From assembly GCA_901538445.1 (NCBI GenBank), contig LR594585.1, positions 615,668 through 679,667 of the forward strand: a stretch of 64,000 nt of DNA, given 5' to 3'. The DNA is from Gemmataceae bacterium. Its GTDB lineage: Bacteria; Planctomycetota; Planctomycetia; Gemmatales; Gemmataceae. The translations under genes and the position numbers were made by a program. The first letter of the stretch is position 1, and every line of letters starts with the position of its first letter. Below, piece after piece: positions 7,726 to 16,422 of this stretch. The notes under the pieces are model-generated. The model was not told where the DNA came from and searched no databases. It worked only from the letters and a program-made list of their open reading frames with translations.

Positions 7726-9279
7726 TCAGGCCTCGCCCTTGAGCTTGAGTCCCCCTCGGTACTCTTGCTTGCGGGCTCCAAAGTCGTGCCAGGCGCGGAG
7801 CGCCATCCCGAGCCGGTCGGCGTCCATCTCGACGCTCTCGACGGTCGGCATCTCCTGGCCGTCCAGGAAGCACATCTCGATCACCGGCAGGTCCTGCGGG
7901 TTGGCCAGCAGGTACCACGCGAGGGCCGAGTACCCGCCGCCCATGTTCGAGTCGTTCAGGTACTCCGACGTGACCTGCTTGAACTTCCGCGCCCACGGGT
8001 TCTTCTCGCCGTCGGTCCCGGTGGTGCCGAAGAACTCGGAGTTCATCAGCCGCCACGCCGGAATGTCGTGGGCCGGGGGGACGAGCAGGATGGCCGGCTT
8101 GGACCCGAGCTTCTTCCCGGCCGGGTCGGTCTTCGCGGCCCAGATGATCATCGCCGCGGTGAGCCCGGCGTGGCCGAACGCGGTGTCGGTGCCGTCGTCG
8201 TAGTTCCCGCGGCCGGCGGTCCAGAACGTGGACGGGTCGGCCAGGAACGCGGTCCAGAACACGTCGTTGATCTTGAGCGCGCCGCCCCGCCCGAGCCGCT
8301 TGGTCGCCCCGGCGAACGCCCCCAGGTCGTCGTTGATCATGTCCCGGCGGTCGATCCCGAGGATCTTGCCGTAGGTGTCGGCCTTGTTCGTGTACGTCTC
8401 GTTCCCGAGCGTCCCGTGCTTGAGTTGGCCGCCGGGCGCGACCTTGTCGTAGGTCATGTCCCCGGTGAGCGAGTACGACGTGACCTCCTTGAAGTCCGAC
8501 ACGGGCCGGACCGCGCAGATCTCCCGCCACGCCCGCTCGACGAACAGGAACGCCTCCTTGAGCATCTTGTTCGCGACGTTCGACAGGATGCCGCTCACGC
8601 TCAGCGTGGACGGGCCGACCGCGAGCCGGCGGTCCCCGAAGTCGTCCGCCTCGCGGAACGCGAACTTCATCGCGCGGCCGAGGTCGTGCCGGACGCTGTC
8701 CCCGCGCCACCCGCGCTGGCGGGCCGCGGTCGCGATGAGTTGGTGCAGCCCCATGCCCCGCTTGTGGGTCCGGTCCAGCGCGGTGAGGGTCCGCTCGCTG
8801 AACTCCTTCTCGATCGACTGGAGCCCGGCGGCGCGGCACACCGCGGCCTCGACCACGTCCGCGGTCGCCTCGGCCTGCGCGGGGGCGTACACGATCGGGC
8901 CGGACCCGCGGCTCTGCCGCATCATCTCGAGCTCGGTCTTCTGCAGGTCCCACTTGCCGTCGATGGCCAGGCGGCTGATCTGCTCGATCGCGTCCACGCT
9001 GACCGGGCTGTCGTTCAGGTACTTCGCGGCAAGTTCGGTGATCGCCTGCTTGCGGCCGTCCTCGCGGCGGCGCGCTTCGAGGATCGCGGCGAGCGCGTCG
9101 TCGCTGCTGTTCGAGCCGCCGGTGCCGGCCCCCGGACCGGGCACCGGCGTCGGGGCCGGCGTCGGGGCGGGCTTGTTCAGGCTGGCCCGCCACGCGGCCT
9201 GGAGCGCCGGCTTCTGAGCGTCGGCGACGGTCTCCGGGTCGAACCCGTTGGCCTTCAGCCAGTCGTTGAACTCGTTCAT
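7726..9279 (-). CDS. Major capsid protein with N-terminal scaffold-like region (Mu gpT type)
   Basis: 517 residues, ATG at 9279 after AAGGGG. The first ~130 residues are charged and helical with a Pro-rich tract (PAPTPAPTPVPGPGAGTG), suited to a scaffold or protease-cleaved delta region. The remainder resembles the Mu gpT major head family: HKRGMGLHQLIATAARQRG, EICAVRPVSDFKEVTSYSLT, KILGIDRRDMINDDLGAFAG, then the C-terminal WHDFGARKQEYRGGLKLK. It follows the S49 head protease, which would remove the N-terminal part during maturation. Confidence 0.85.
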   Translation of the reverse strand: MNEFNDWLKANGFDPETVADAQKPALQAAWRASLNKPAPTPAPTPVPGPGAGTGGSNSSDDALAAILEARRREDGRKQAITELAAKYLNDSPVSVDAIEQISRLAIDGKWDLQKTELEMMRQSRGSGPIVYAPAQAEATADVVEAAVCRAAGLQSIEKEFSERTLTALDRTHKRGMGLHQLIATAARQRGWRGDSVRHDLGRAMKFAFREADDFGDRRLAVGPSTLSVSGILSNVANKMLKEAFLFVERAWREICAVRPVSDFKEVTSYSLTGDMTYDKVAPGGQLKHGTLGNETYTNKADTYGKILGIDRRDMINDDLGAFAGATKRLGRGGALKINDVFWTAFLADPSTFWTAGRGNYDDGTDTAFGHAGLTAAMIIWAAKTDPAGKKLGSKPAILLVPPAHDIPAWRLMNSEFFGTTGTDGEKNPWARKFKQVTSEYLNDSNMGGGYSALAWYLLANPQDLPVIEMCFLDGQEMPTVESVEMDADRLGMALRAWHDFGARKQEYRGGLKLKGEA

Positions 9280-9291
9280 GGGGTTCCCCTT

Positions 9292-10131
9292 TTATTTGGC
9301 GTTGGCCAGGGCTTCGATGGTCTTGTCGAGGCTGCGGACGCCGTCGATGAGCTTGAGGGAGAGCGCCTCGGCCGCGCCGAACACGCCCCCGGTGCGGACC
9401 GCGGCGAGTTCCGCGGCGGTCATCCCGCGGCCGCTGCGGACCGCCGCGTCGAACGCGCTCTGGCCGTCGTCGACGATCTTCTGGAAGTGCGCCCGCTGCT
9501 CGTCGGTAATGACGCTGCCGGGGACGCCCGCCCCCTTGAGCGGGCCGGTCTTGAACACGAGGGTCTTGATCCCCTCGCGCTCGGCACTGGCCGACATGTC
9601 GTACACGGTCAGCAGCGTCCCGATCGACCCGACGAGTGCCGTCGAGGTGTTCGCGAAGATCATGTCGGCCTGCGACGCGACCCAGTAGGCCGCGGACGCG
9701 CCGAGGTCGTCGATGTGCGCCCACACCGGCTTGGCCTTCCGCGCGGCCCGCACGTCGGCGGCCAGGTCCGCGGTGCCGGCGGTCGTGCCGCCCGGCGAGT
9801 CGATGGCCAGGAGGATGGCCGACACGTTCGGGTCAGCGGCCGCCTGCCGCACGTCGCGGCGCAGTTGGATCGTCGAGGTGCCGCCGAACGACGACGCCTG
9901 CTTCATGAGGGTGCCGGTCGCCTTCAGCACCGCGATGCTCTTGCCCCCGCGGGCCGGGAGCGTGGCGTACCCGGCCGGGCGGTCCGGCTGCGGCGCGGCC
10001 ATGTGCCGGGTCATGTCCACGCCGCGGATCATCTGCCACTGCGCGAGGAACCGCTCGGGCTCGTACGCCCAGCAGCCGAGGTACTCGTCGAAGCGGCGGA
10101 ACGCCGGGGCCGCGAGGATGGGCTCAGTCAC
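9292..10131 (-). CDS. S49-family head maturation protease
   Basis: 279 residues from a GTG at 10131, overlapping the portal stop by eight bases. It is a ClpP/crotonase-fold serine protease of the SppA/lambda gpC type. The motif AILLAIDSPGGTTAG holds the glycine-rich oxyanion loop, VWAHIDDLGASAAYWVASQA contains the catalytic Ser, and a conserved Lys follows in the STALVGSIG...REGIKTLVFKTG region. Portal, S49 protease and capsid in a row is the lambda-type head cassette. It likely processes the capsid N-terminus. Confidence 0.9.
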   Translation of the reverse strand: MTEPILAAPAFRRFDEYLGCWAYEPERFLAQWQMIRGVDMTRHMAAPQPDRPAGYATLPARGGKSIAVLKATGTLMKQASSFGGTSTIQLRRDVRQAAADPNVSAILLAIDSPGGTTAGTADLAADVRAARKAKPVWAHIDDLGASAAYWVASQADMIFANTSTALVGSIGTLLTVYDMSASAEREGIKTLVFKTGPLKGAGVPGSVITDEQRAHFQKIVDDGQSAFDAAVRSGRGMTAAELAAVRTGGVFGAAEALSLKLIDGVRSLDKTIEALANAK

Positions 10132-11710
10132 GGGCGGTGCCCTCCTCGGCGGGTTCGGCGTCCGGAGCGGGCTTCTTGGTCGCGGCGGGCGCGGCGGTCG
10201 GCTGCGCGGGGTTCGCGGGCAGGCCGTGCTTGAGCCGCAGCCGCATCTCGCGGGCCTGCTGCTCGATCACCTCTTCCCAGTCCTCGCCCGACTCGCCGGC
10301 GACGTGTTCGAGCGTCGTCTCGCCGGACCGCAACTTGATCTCGTTGGCGGTCGCGTCCTTCACCGGGTCGATGCTGCCGAACCCGTCCCAGCGCCACTTC
10401 CACCGGAACGCGGCCGGGGCCGGCAGGTTCGCCGGCAGGTAGCCGGGGATGAGGACCGCCTCTGCCAGCCACATGCGGAACAAGCGGTCCAGGAGCAACC
10501 GCCGCCACCGGTCCCGGCGGATGCGGTACCCGGTCTGCTCGGGGAGCTTGTCCAGGCGGCCGGACGAGAAGTTGTACTCGGCGCTCGAGCCGGTCGCGGT
10601 GTTCCGCGCGGCGCCGACCCCGCGGCCGGCCTCGGTCAGCACCTCGCCCTTGAACTCGCGGTACGACGGGCTCGGCTGCTCGCTCTTGAACGCCTTCGCG
10701 GTCTGCCCGCCGGCCAGGGTGAGCAGCGCGTTGCGGGCGAACGGGACCGCGTCCATCGCCTCGAACTCGGGGGCGTCCGCGTCCTCGTCGCCGATCGGGG
10801 CGTTCGGGTTCTCGATCACCCCCGCGATCATCGCCGCGAGCTCGGCCGCGCCGAGGCTGGCCAGCGTGTACCGCCGCAGGATCGCGTACAGGGGCAGGCC
10901 GGGCGTCAGCGCCGACACCCCGCGGGCCTGGCCGCACCGGTCTGGGTCGAACAGGTGGAACACCCGCGCCGCCGGGTACCGGTCGTACTCCCAGTGCGCG
11001 GTCCAGGAGAGCGCGTCGCCCGGGTGCCGCTTGAGGAAGTGGTACTCGGTCGGGTTCCCGTGCCGGTCGAACCGGATCCCGTCCACCGCGTCGCGGTCGG
11101 TCGGGTCCAGTTCCGGCGTCGCGCACTGGTCGGCCTCGATCGGCTTCAGATCGAGTTGCACGCCGGCCGGATCGAGCCGCGGGTTCGTGAACGCCGCGCC
11201 GAACACCTCGCCCTCGCGGGTCTCGCTCTTGTCCATGAGCCGCAGCTTGTCGGCCAGGGAGGTGGCGTCGGCCCACTCGTTCCACCGGCCCTCCACGGCC
11301 CGCGCGAGCGCCCGCGCCTCGTCGGGTTCGAGGCGCACGTCCACGGTCCGCTGGAAGTCGGCGTCGTTCGCGCTGTACGTCTCGGGCAGCGTGAGTTGCA
11401 GCCGCGGGCACACGCCGACGGTCGCCTCGGCCCGGCCTCGCACGAGCCCGCCCGCGTACCCGTTGTTCTCGCACTCGTACCGCGCCCGGGTCCGGAGCCG
11501 GTGCCGCACGTGCGGGCTGTTGGCCGCGTTGGGGCTCAGCGAGTCGGCGGCGGCCCAGTGGTTCTTGTTCTCGTCCGTGGTCTGCGCCGCGTCGTAGCGG
11601 GAAGCGCGGCCCGAACCGCGGGGAGCGGAACGGGCCGGCCTGTTCGCCGGCGGTCCGGACGTGAACGCGGCCGACTGGCCCGCGTCGGGCTGAGGTGAGC
11701 GGCGGCGCAT
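10124..11710 (-). CDS. Portal protein, lambda family
   Basis: 528 residues, ATG at 11710 one base after the gpW-like stop. It forms the dodecameric DNA channel at one capsid vertex. Recognisable lambda-portal features are the early segment with RARYECENNGYAGGLVRGRA, the GNPTEYHFLKRHPGD strand pair, the HLFDPDRCGQARGVSALTP motif, and the C-terminal RLRLKHGLPANPAQP near the end of an acidic/basic tail. It is flanked by a gpW-like joiner and the S49 protease, in textbook order. Confidence 0.9.
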   Translation of the reverse strand: MRRRSPQPDAGQSAAFTSGPPANRPARSAPRGSGRASRYDAAQTTDENKNHWAAADSLSPNAANSPHVRHRLRTRARYECENNGYAGGLVRGRAEATVGVCPRLQLTLPETYSANDADFQRTVDVRLEPDEARALARAVEGRWNEWADATSLADKLRLMDKSETREGEVFGAAFTNPRLDPAGVQLDLKPIEADQCATPELDPTDRDAVDGIRFDRHGNPTEYHFLKRHPGDALSWTAHWEYDRYPAARVFHLFDPDRCGQARGVSALTPGLPLYAILRRYTLASLGAAELAAMIAGVIENPNAPIGDEDADAPEFEAMDAVPFARNALLTLAGGQTAKAFKSEQPSPSYREFKGEVLTEAGRGVGAARNTATGSSAEYNFSSGRLDKLPEQTGYRIRRDRWRRLLLDRLFRMWLAEAVLIPGYLPANLPAPAAFRWKWRWDGFGSIDPVKDATANEIKLRSGETTLEHVAGESGEDWEEVIEQQAREMRLRLKHGLPANPAQPTAAPAATKKPAPDAEPAEEGTARD

Positions 11711-11711
11711 T

Positions 11712-11957
11712 TCAGGTCGCTCCTGGCGGAACGGCCCGCGCCATCTTGACCCGGCCCCACGCCGACTTCTTGCCGGCGGTCTCGGCCTTGAGCTTGTCCC
11801 GGACTCGCATGAGTTCGTCGAGCGACCGCCCCTGCGCGGACTGGCCGTCCGCCTCGGACTTCAGCGGCAGGGCCGCCTCGGTCACGATCGTCTCGGTGAG
11901 GGTCTCGATGCTCTCGGTGAGGTCGGGCACTGGGCACCGCACGGGGGCAACGGGCAC
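11712..11957 (-). CDS. gpW-like head-tail joining protein
   Basis: 81 residues counting from a GTG at 11957, but two further in-frame GTGs (near 11942 and 11930) could be the start. The helix GRSLDELMRVRDKLKAETAG resembles the conserved helix of small head-joining proteins found just before lambda-type portals. It is separated from the portal start by a single base. The upstream 200 bases to the divergent metalloprotease gene carry no other convincing frame. Confidence 0.55.
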   Translation of the reverse strand: MPVAPVRCPVPDLTESIETLTETIVTEAALPLKSEADGQSAQGRSLDELMRVRDKLKAETAGKKSAWGRVKMARAVPPGAT

Positions 11958-12156
11958 AAACGCGTCTGCGATGTGTGCATCATTGCGCGTGGCCGCGCGG
12001 GCGCAATCGGGGAAGTGATGTCAGGCGGAATCGGGTGCCGACGTCGGCAAAGAAATCGCCAAGGACAAGGGCCACCGACCCCGAATTCGACAGGGCTCAC
12101 GTTTGGACGAATTCGCGCTACCCATGGCGCCCACGAGAGATGATAATCCCGCTCGA

Positions 12157-13161
12157 ATGATCAAGAGCCCAACGTCTCCTTTCAACACCGAGGTCGCTGT
12201 GTCGTATCCGAGGACGGTGCCCTACGCCGAGTTGACGACCCGAGCGGAAGTTGTGATCGAGGGCAAAGTGGCCCACGCTTACTACGACTTCATACCCGGG
12301 GTCGCGCCGCGAACGCTCGGGGTTCACTTCCTCCTCGACTCACAACGTCTGGTCAAGTTCTCGAAGTCGGTGTTTTCCCGCAACGACTTGTGGGGCCAGG
12401 TGGGGTTTTGGGCTTACCCGGGTCAGGTTCGGTGCGTACCCGGCGACCGGGTCATCGCTCACCTCGTCCGGCACATCAACCCCGAGCGGTACATGACCCT
12501 CATGCCGTACCCGTGTACGGACGGGGCAGTCGTTCACGCGGACACGGGTCTCTCGTGCCACCGGCCGAAGGCACACGCCCGGCATATCCCGGACCTCCCC
12601 GCGCGCTACGTCCACTTCGTGCCGCTCTGGGAGCCCGACGACGGCATGATGCACTACTTCGGGGCGTTCCCGGGCACGGTCGATGATGTGGGTCCGGCTC
12701 TGGACGCGTGGCGCGGGGCGTGGACGGCCAACTCGCCGCTGTCACACGACCACCGATGCGTCGACGCCGATTTCAGCTACGCCCACCACTTCCGGATCGG
12801 GTTCGTCCCTCACATCGCGCCCACGAACCCCACCGCGAACGAGCCGTTGGCCGTCACCTTGAGATTCATCCCGCCGCCAGGGGCATCCGGGTTCTCGGAC
12901 CAGATGATCGCGTTCAACCGGTCGTTCAACTGGTCGCCCCCCGGGCAACAGCCGGTCGCCGATCCCACGCTCCCCGCTAACGACCTGCGCCAGCAGTTCG
13001 ACTTCAGGACCGTCCTGACGCACGAACTCGGCCACTCGCTCGGACTCGATCACATCGACAACACCGCGAGTCCGGACAACGTCATGACTCACGACATCCC
13101 GCCCCTGACTGTCCGTACGCTCCAACCGGACGACATCGCCGCGATCACCGCCCTGTACTGA
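12157..13161 (+). CDS. Matrixin-like zinc metalloprotease (plus-strand cargo)
   Basis: 334 residues from ATG 12157. ATG 12124 and a TTG at 12103 with AGGG upstream are alternatives. The C-terminus has a complete metzincin zinc site, TVLTHELGHSLGLDH (HExxHxxGxxH), followed after about 10 residues by a Met-turn (DNVMTHD), as in matrixins. The first 200 residues look like a beta domain with no known match. I see no signal peptide. It runs opposite to every neighbouring late gene, between terminase-side and portal-side genes, so it is probably expressed separately, for example in the lysogen. It may act on host or competitor envelopes or act extracellularly. Confidence 0.82.
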   Translation: MIKSPTSPFNTEVAVSYPRTVPYAELTTRAEVVIEGKVAHAYYDFIPGVAPRTLGVHFLLDSQRLVKFSKSVFSRNDLWGQVGFWAYPGQVRCVPGDRVIAHLVRHINPERYMTLMPYPCTDGAVVHADTGLSCHRPKAHARHIPDLPARYVHFVPLWEPDDGMMHYFGAFPGTVDDVGPALDAWRGAWTANSPLSHDHRCVDADFSYAHHFRIGFVPHIAPTNPTANEPLAVTLRFIPPPGASGFSDQMIAFNRSFNWSPPGQQPVADPTLPANDLRQQFDFRTVLTHELGHSLGLDHIDNTASPDNVMTHDIPPLTVRTLQPDDIAAITALY

Positions 13162-13177
13162 GCGGACATCGCTCGGT

Positions 13178-13417
13178 TCAACTTGGCGGATCCGACGCGG
13201 AAGCCGGCGGCGAGTCGGGCGGCCGGACGCTCACCACCCGCTCGACGGTCTTCACGCGGGTGCGGCAGACGGTGCAGCGGAAGTAGCGGACCCGGAGCCC
13301 GGTGAGGGGCTGCGCGCGGGAGCCCGGGACGAGCTTGCCGCCGCACGCCGGGGTCGGGCAGACGATCCCGCGGCGCTTCGGCTGGCCTTTCGGCAACTCG
13401 GGGGCGGCGCAGCACAT
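13178..13417 (-). CDS. Small zinc-ribbon protein
   Basis: 79 residues, ATG at 13417. Four cysteines form two pairs suitable for zinc: CPTPAC (about residues 20-25) and CTVC (about 48-51) in a ribbon layout, with the RVRYFRCTVCRTRVKT strand typical of Ogr/Delta-like or transcription-factor zinc ribbons. It converges on the metalloprotease gene, stop to stop 17 bases apart. A role as a late-gene activator is possible by analogy with P2 Ogr, but this is inference from the fold only. Confidence 0.6.
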   Translation of the reverse strand: MCCAAPELPKGQPKRRGIVCPTPACGGKLVPGSRAQPLTGLRVRYFRCTVCRTRVKTVERVVSVRPPDSPPASASDPPS

Positions 13418-13555
13418 GGGCGGGCTCCGGGTCAGGTGGGGCGGTTGGCCAGGGCGGACGGTGCCGCCCGCTGGAACGCGTCGAGGGTCGCGTCTCGCAT
13501 TCGCCGGTGAAGGACAAACAACTGGAACGCTTCGAAGAGGGGCGACGGCCCGTGG

Positions 13556-14245
13556 TCAAACCGGCTCCGGGGGCAGGGTGAACGCGACCTTCGGCCACCA
13601 CCCCTTCAGCAGCTTCAGGTGTTCCTCGTTCGTGTCGGCGAACTCGACATCGAGCGGCAGCGCAGCCCCGAGACCGAATCGCTCCCGGAACATGCGGGAG
13701 TGGTTGGCCGCGGTCGGCTTGGTGGTCAACTTCACCTCGCGGATCGGGTTCCGCGACAGCATTCCCCCCGCGTGGTCAAACCACACGTCGGCCGGAACCA
13801 TTGCGTGTTCGACGAATCCGCGCCGCACGTCACCGAGCGGGTTCTCGCCGCGGTACCACGTCGTCGTGAGCCCCACGAGCCGGAAGTCTGGGAACTCGCG
13901 CACGAAGCAGTCGAGCTTGTCGCTGTTGAACCCGTCGAGCAGTTCCCGCTCGCGCTTCTGGAGACAGTTCACGCACTCGCACTTCTGGCCACGGCCGAGG
14001 AACAGGTTCAGGAACGATTCCTCCCCGTGCAGCCCGATGCGGAACCCGGTGATCCACATCGGGTCTTTGCCCTTCGGCTCGGCCGCCACCTTGCGCGCGA
14101 TCCCGCACTGCACACGGATGAACTCGGCCCGCGCCTCGCGGTCGCGCTCCTGCAACCAGTCGGCGTACACCAGCCGCGGCGTGTCGTCGTCGGGGTTCGC
14201 GCAGATGTCGGCCAGGAACCCGGCTTCGTCGGTCGCGTAACTCAT
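13556..14245 (-). CDS. TIGR02996-domain protein with Cys cluster (copy 1)
   Basis: 229 residues. The start ATG at 14245 overlaps the terminase stop (ATGA). Residues 1-45 form a TIGR02996 domain (DDTPRLVYADWLQERDREA, then AEFIRVQ), a small domain multiplied in Gemmata-type genomes. A CxCxxC motif (KCECVNC) follows near residue 90, then RRGFVEHAMV. The remainder is unknown. The same three-part layout recurs in the prophage gene at 23912-24616. Translational coupling to terminase suggests expression during late infection. The function of the domain is not established. Confidence 0.8.
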   Translation of the reverse strand: MSYATDEAGFLADICANPDDDTPRLVYADWLQERDREARAEFIRVQCGIARKVAAEPKGKDPMWITGFRIGLHGEESFLNLFLGRGQKCECVNCLQKRERELLDGFNSDKLDCFVREFPDFRLVGLTTTWYRGENPLGDVRRGFVEHAMVPADVWFDHAGGMLSRNPIREVKLTTKPTAANHSRMFRERFGLGAALPLDVEFADTNEEHLKLLKGWWPKVAFTLPPEPV

Positions 14246-16422
14246 CGCCCGCTCCCGTGCTTCTCGCGGTACAGGTCGCTCAGCTTCACCTTGGCCCGCG
14301 GCGGCTTCGGTGGCGAAGCCATCCCCACCGCCGTTGCCACCTCCCACCGCACCCCCAGCACCCCCGTCGCGACCGCGCACCCCACCACACAGTCCCACAG
14401 GTGGTTGTCCCGGTTCGGCCGCGCCTGCCACTTCTCGTACTCGAGGTCGGCCGTCCGCGCCGGTCCGCCGAACTCGGACGCCAGGTGGTCGCACAGCATC
14501 CGGTGCGCGTCCGGGTCCGCGTCGCCCCCGACCCCGCACAGCTTCAGCGGCGCATACCCGCCGGCCGGCGTCAGGAACCGGTCGGCCACGAACCCCTTCC
14601 ACTGGTCCGCGTCGAAGATCACCCGCCGGCCGGTGTTGTGCTCGCCCTTCGCGTACCCCCACCGCCACGCGGGCTGGCCCGGCGCGCTCAGCGTCTCGCC
14701 CGGCATCTCGTTCCACTGCCGCACCAGCCGCCCGGTGCTGCCGACTGAGTGGCCCACCGACGGCCGGAGCAGCGCGGAGTGCGTCCCCGCCTCGCGCACC
14801 GCCCGGTGAACGATCTCCGGCTTCCACCCGCGGTCCACGAGGCACAGTTGCACCTTGTGCGGCTCGCCCGTCTCGTGCCGCCGGTACTCGGTCCCCAGGA
14901 CCATCCGGGTCAGGTCGCGCAGCCCCAGGTACAGCCGCTCGTCGTCGCTCCCGGCCCCGCGGTACACGTCGGCCAGGGTCGGCCGCGCGTCGTCGGCCCG
15001 GAAGTACGCCCGGTTCTGCGCGGGGTACGGGCCGTAATCAATCACGCTCCCCGAGAACCGCCCGTCGAACGCGCACACCGCGTACCACAGGACCGACTTG
15101 CCCACGTCGATGAACGCGGTGAGGGTCGCGCACTCCCGCGGCACCTCGGCCCGCGGCACCCCCGACAGCCGCGCCGCCAGCGCGACCGGGTCCAGGGACC
15201 GCATCCCGGGCAGCGCCTGCGTGAGGGGCTCGTTCTGGTACTCCGCGGCGAACGCGATCGGGTTGTCGAGCCGCAGGTTCATCGCGGCCTGGAGCCCGCT
15301 GATCTCGCTCTCCGGGTCGAACCGAGCCGGCCATGCGACGACCGCCCCCCGATCCATCGCCTCGCGGTTCGCGCGGTAGAACTCCGTCGCCTCCTCCCCC
15401 TCGCCCCCGGCCCGGAACGACGCCCGGCGCATGTCCGCGTACTTGTCCCACAGGTCCTGGCGCTCGGGGAACTGGTACACCATCCGCATCCGCTCGCCGC
15501 GGAACTGCGGGTTCCGGTCCCGGTCCAGCAGCCGCTCGGCCAGGTCGCCCGGGGAGATCACCGTACACGGGATCGCCATCGAGATCGTCTTTCCCGGCCC
15601 GGCCAGACCCTTCACCGCCCCCTTGATCACCTTCTCGCGCTTCTCGCTCTGCCCCAGCGAGTCCGCCGACTCGTCGGTCTGCGGGTCGTCCACGATCGCG
15701 AAGTCCGGCCGCAGGCTCTCGCCGCTCGCCGTCGCCGCCTTCATCCCGCGGACCCGGCCCGTGATCCCCGTCACCCGGATCACCGACCCCGACGCCTTCG
15801 ACCCCTTCACGGTCGGGAACACCGCCTCCTTTTGCGCCCACCCGATCCGGGTCCGCACCCCCCGGCACGTCTGGCCGTTCGCCCGGTTCGTCTGGCCCTC
15901 CAGCTTCCGCACCGGAAAACACACCTCCGGGAAGTCGGCCAGGAGGAGGTCGTTGGTCTCGATCAACATCTTGATCGAGTCGATGACCTCCACCGCCGCG
16001 TCGCTCTCCGCGCCGACGATCGCCACGAAGCGCCGGTGCCCGTACAGCACGGCCCACAGCGCGGCCGCCTCGCAGATTGACGTCTTCCCGCTCCCCCGCG
16101 GCATCGCCAGTGCGAACAGCCCCCCGCGCAGGATCGCCCCCTCCAAGCGGGCCAGGACGGTGAGGTGGTCGTCGCTCCACGCGATCGCGAACCGCTCCGC
16201 GAGGTACGTCTCGCAGAACGCCTTCAGCGAGGACTCGCACCGCTTCCGCCGCTTCGGGTTCTTCACCTTCGGCGGCGGCCCGATCTCGCGGCCCTTGGTC
16301 GAAAGGTCGCGCTGCCGCTCGGCCGCGCGCTCGCGGTGCGCCGAGTACGGGTCCGTAGCGGCCGCCACAGACTTGTGGCCCTTCTTCGCCGGCGTCGGGG
16401 GTTTCGGGGCCTTGGTGGGCAT
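14242..16422 (-). CDS. Terminase large subunit
   Basis: 726 residues from ATG 16422 (a TTG two codons earlier is possible). It is the DNA-packaging motor. The N-terminal ATPase shows Walker A AMPRGSGKTS (about residues 105-114), the adenine-binding and coupling segments around IVGAESDAAVEVIDSIKML, and Walker B FAIVDDPQTDES (about 230). The C-terminal half holds the RNase H-like nuclease, beginning LTAFIDVGKSVLWYAVCAFD. No small terminase subunit is obvious upstream. It might be divergent or missing. Confidence 0.92.
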   Translation of the reverse strand: MPTKAPKPPTPAKKGHKSVAAATDPYSAHRERAAERQRDLSTKGREIGPPPKVKNPKRRKRCESSLKAFCETYLAERFAIAWSDDHLTVLARLEGAILRGGLFALAMPRGSGKTSICEAAALWAVLYGHRRFVAIVGAESDAAVEVIDSIKMLIETNDLLLADFPEVCFPVRKLEGQTNRANGQTCRGVRTRIGWAQKEAVFPTVKGSKASGSVIRVTGITGRVRGMKAATASGESLRPDFAIVDDPQTDESADSLGQSEKREKVIKGAVKGLAGPGKTISMAIPCTVISPGDLAERLLDRDRNPQFRGERMRMVYQFPERQDLWDKYADMRRASFRAGGEGEEATEFYRANREAMDRGAVVAWPARFDPESEISGLQAAMNLRLDNPIAFAAEYQNEPLTQALPGMRSLDPVALAARLSGVPRAEVPRECATLTAFIDVGKSVLWYAVCAFDGRFSGSVIDYGPYPAQNRAYFRADDARPTLADVYRGAGSDDERLYLGLRDLTRMVLGTEYRRHETGEPHKVQLCLVDRGWKPEIVHRAVREAGTHSALLRPSVGHSVGSTGRLVRQWNEMPGETLSAPGQPAWRWGYAKGEHNTGRRVIFDADQWKGFVADRFLTPAGGYAPLKLCGVGGDADPDAHRMLCDHLASEFGGPARTADLEYEKWQARPNRDNHLWDCVVGCAVATGVLGVRWEVATAVGMASPPKPPRAKVKLSDLYREKHGSGR

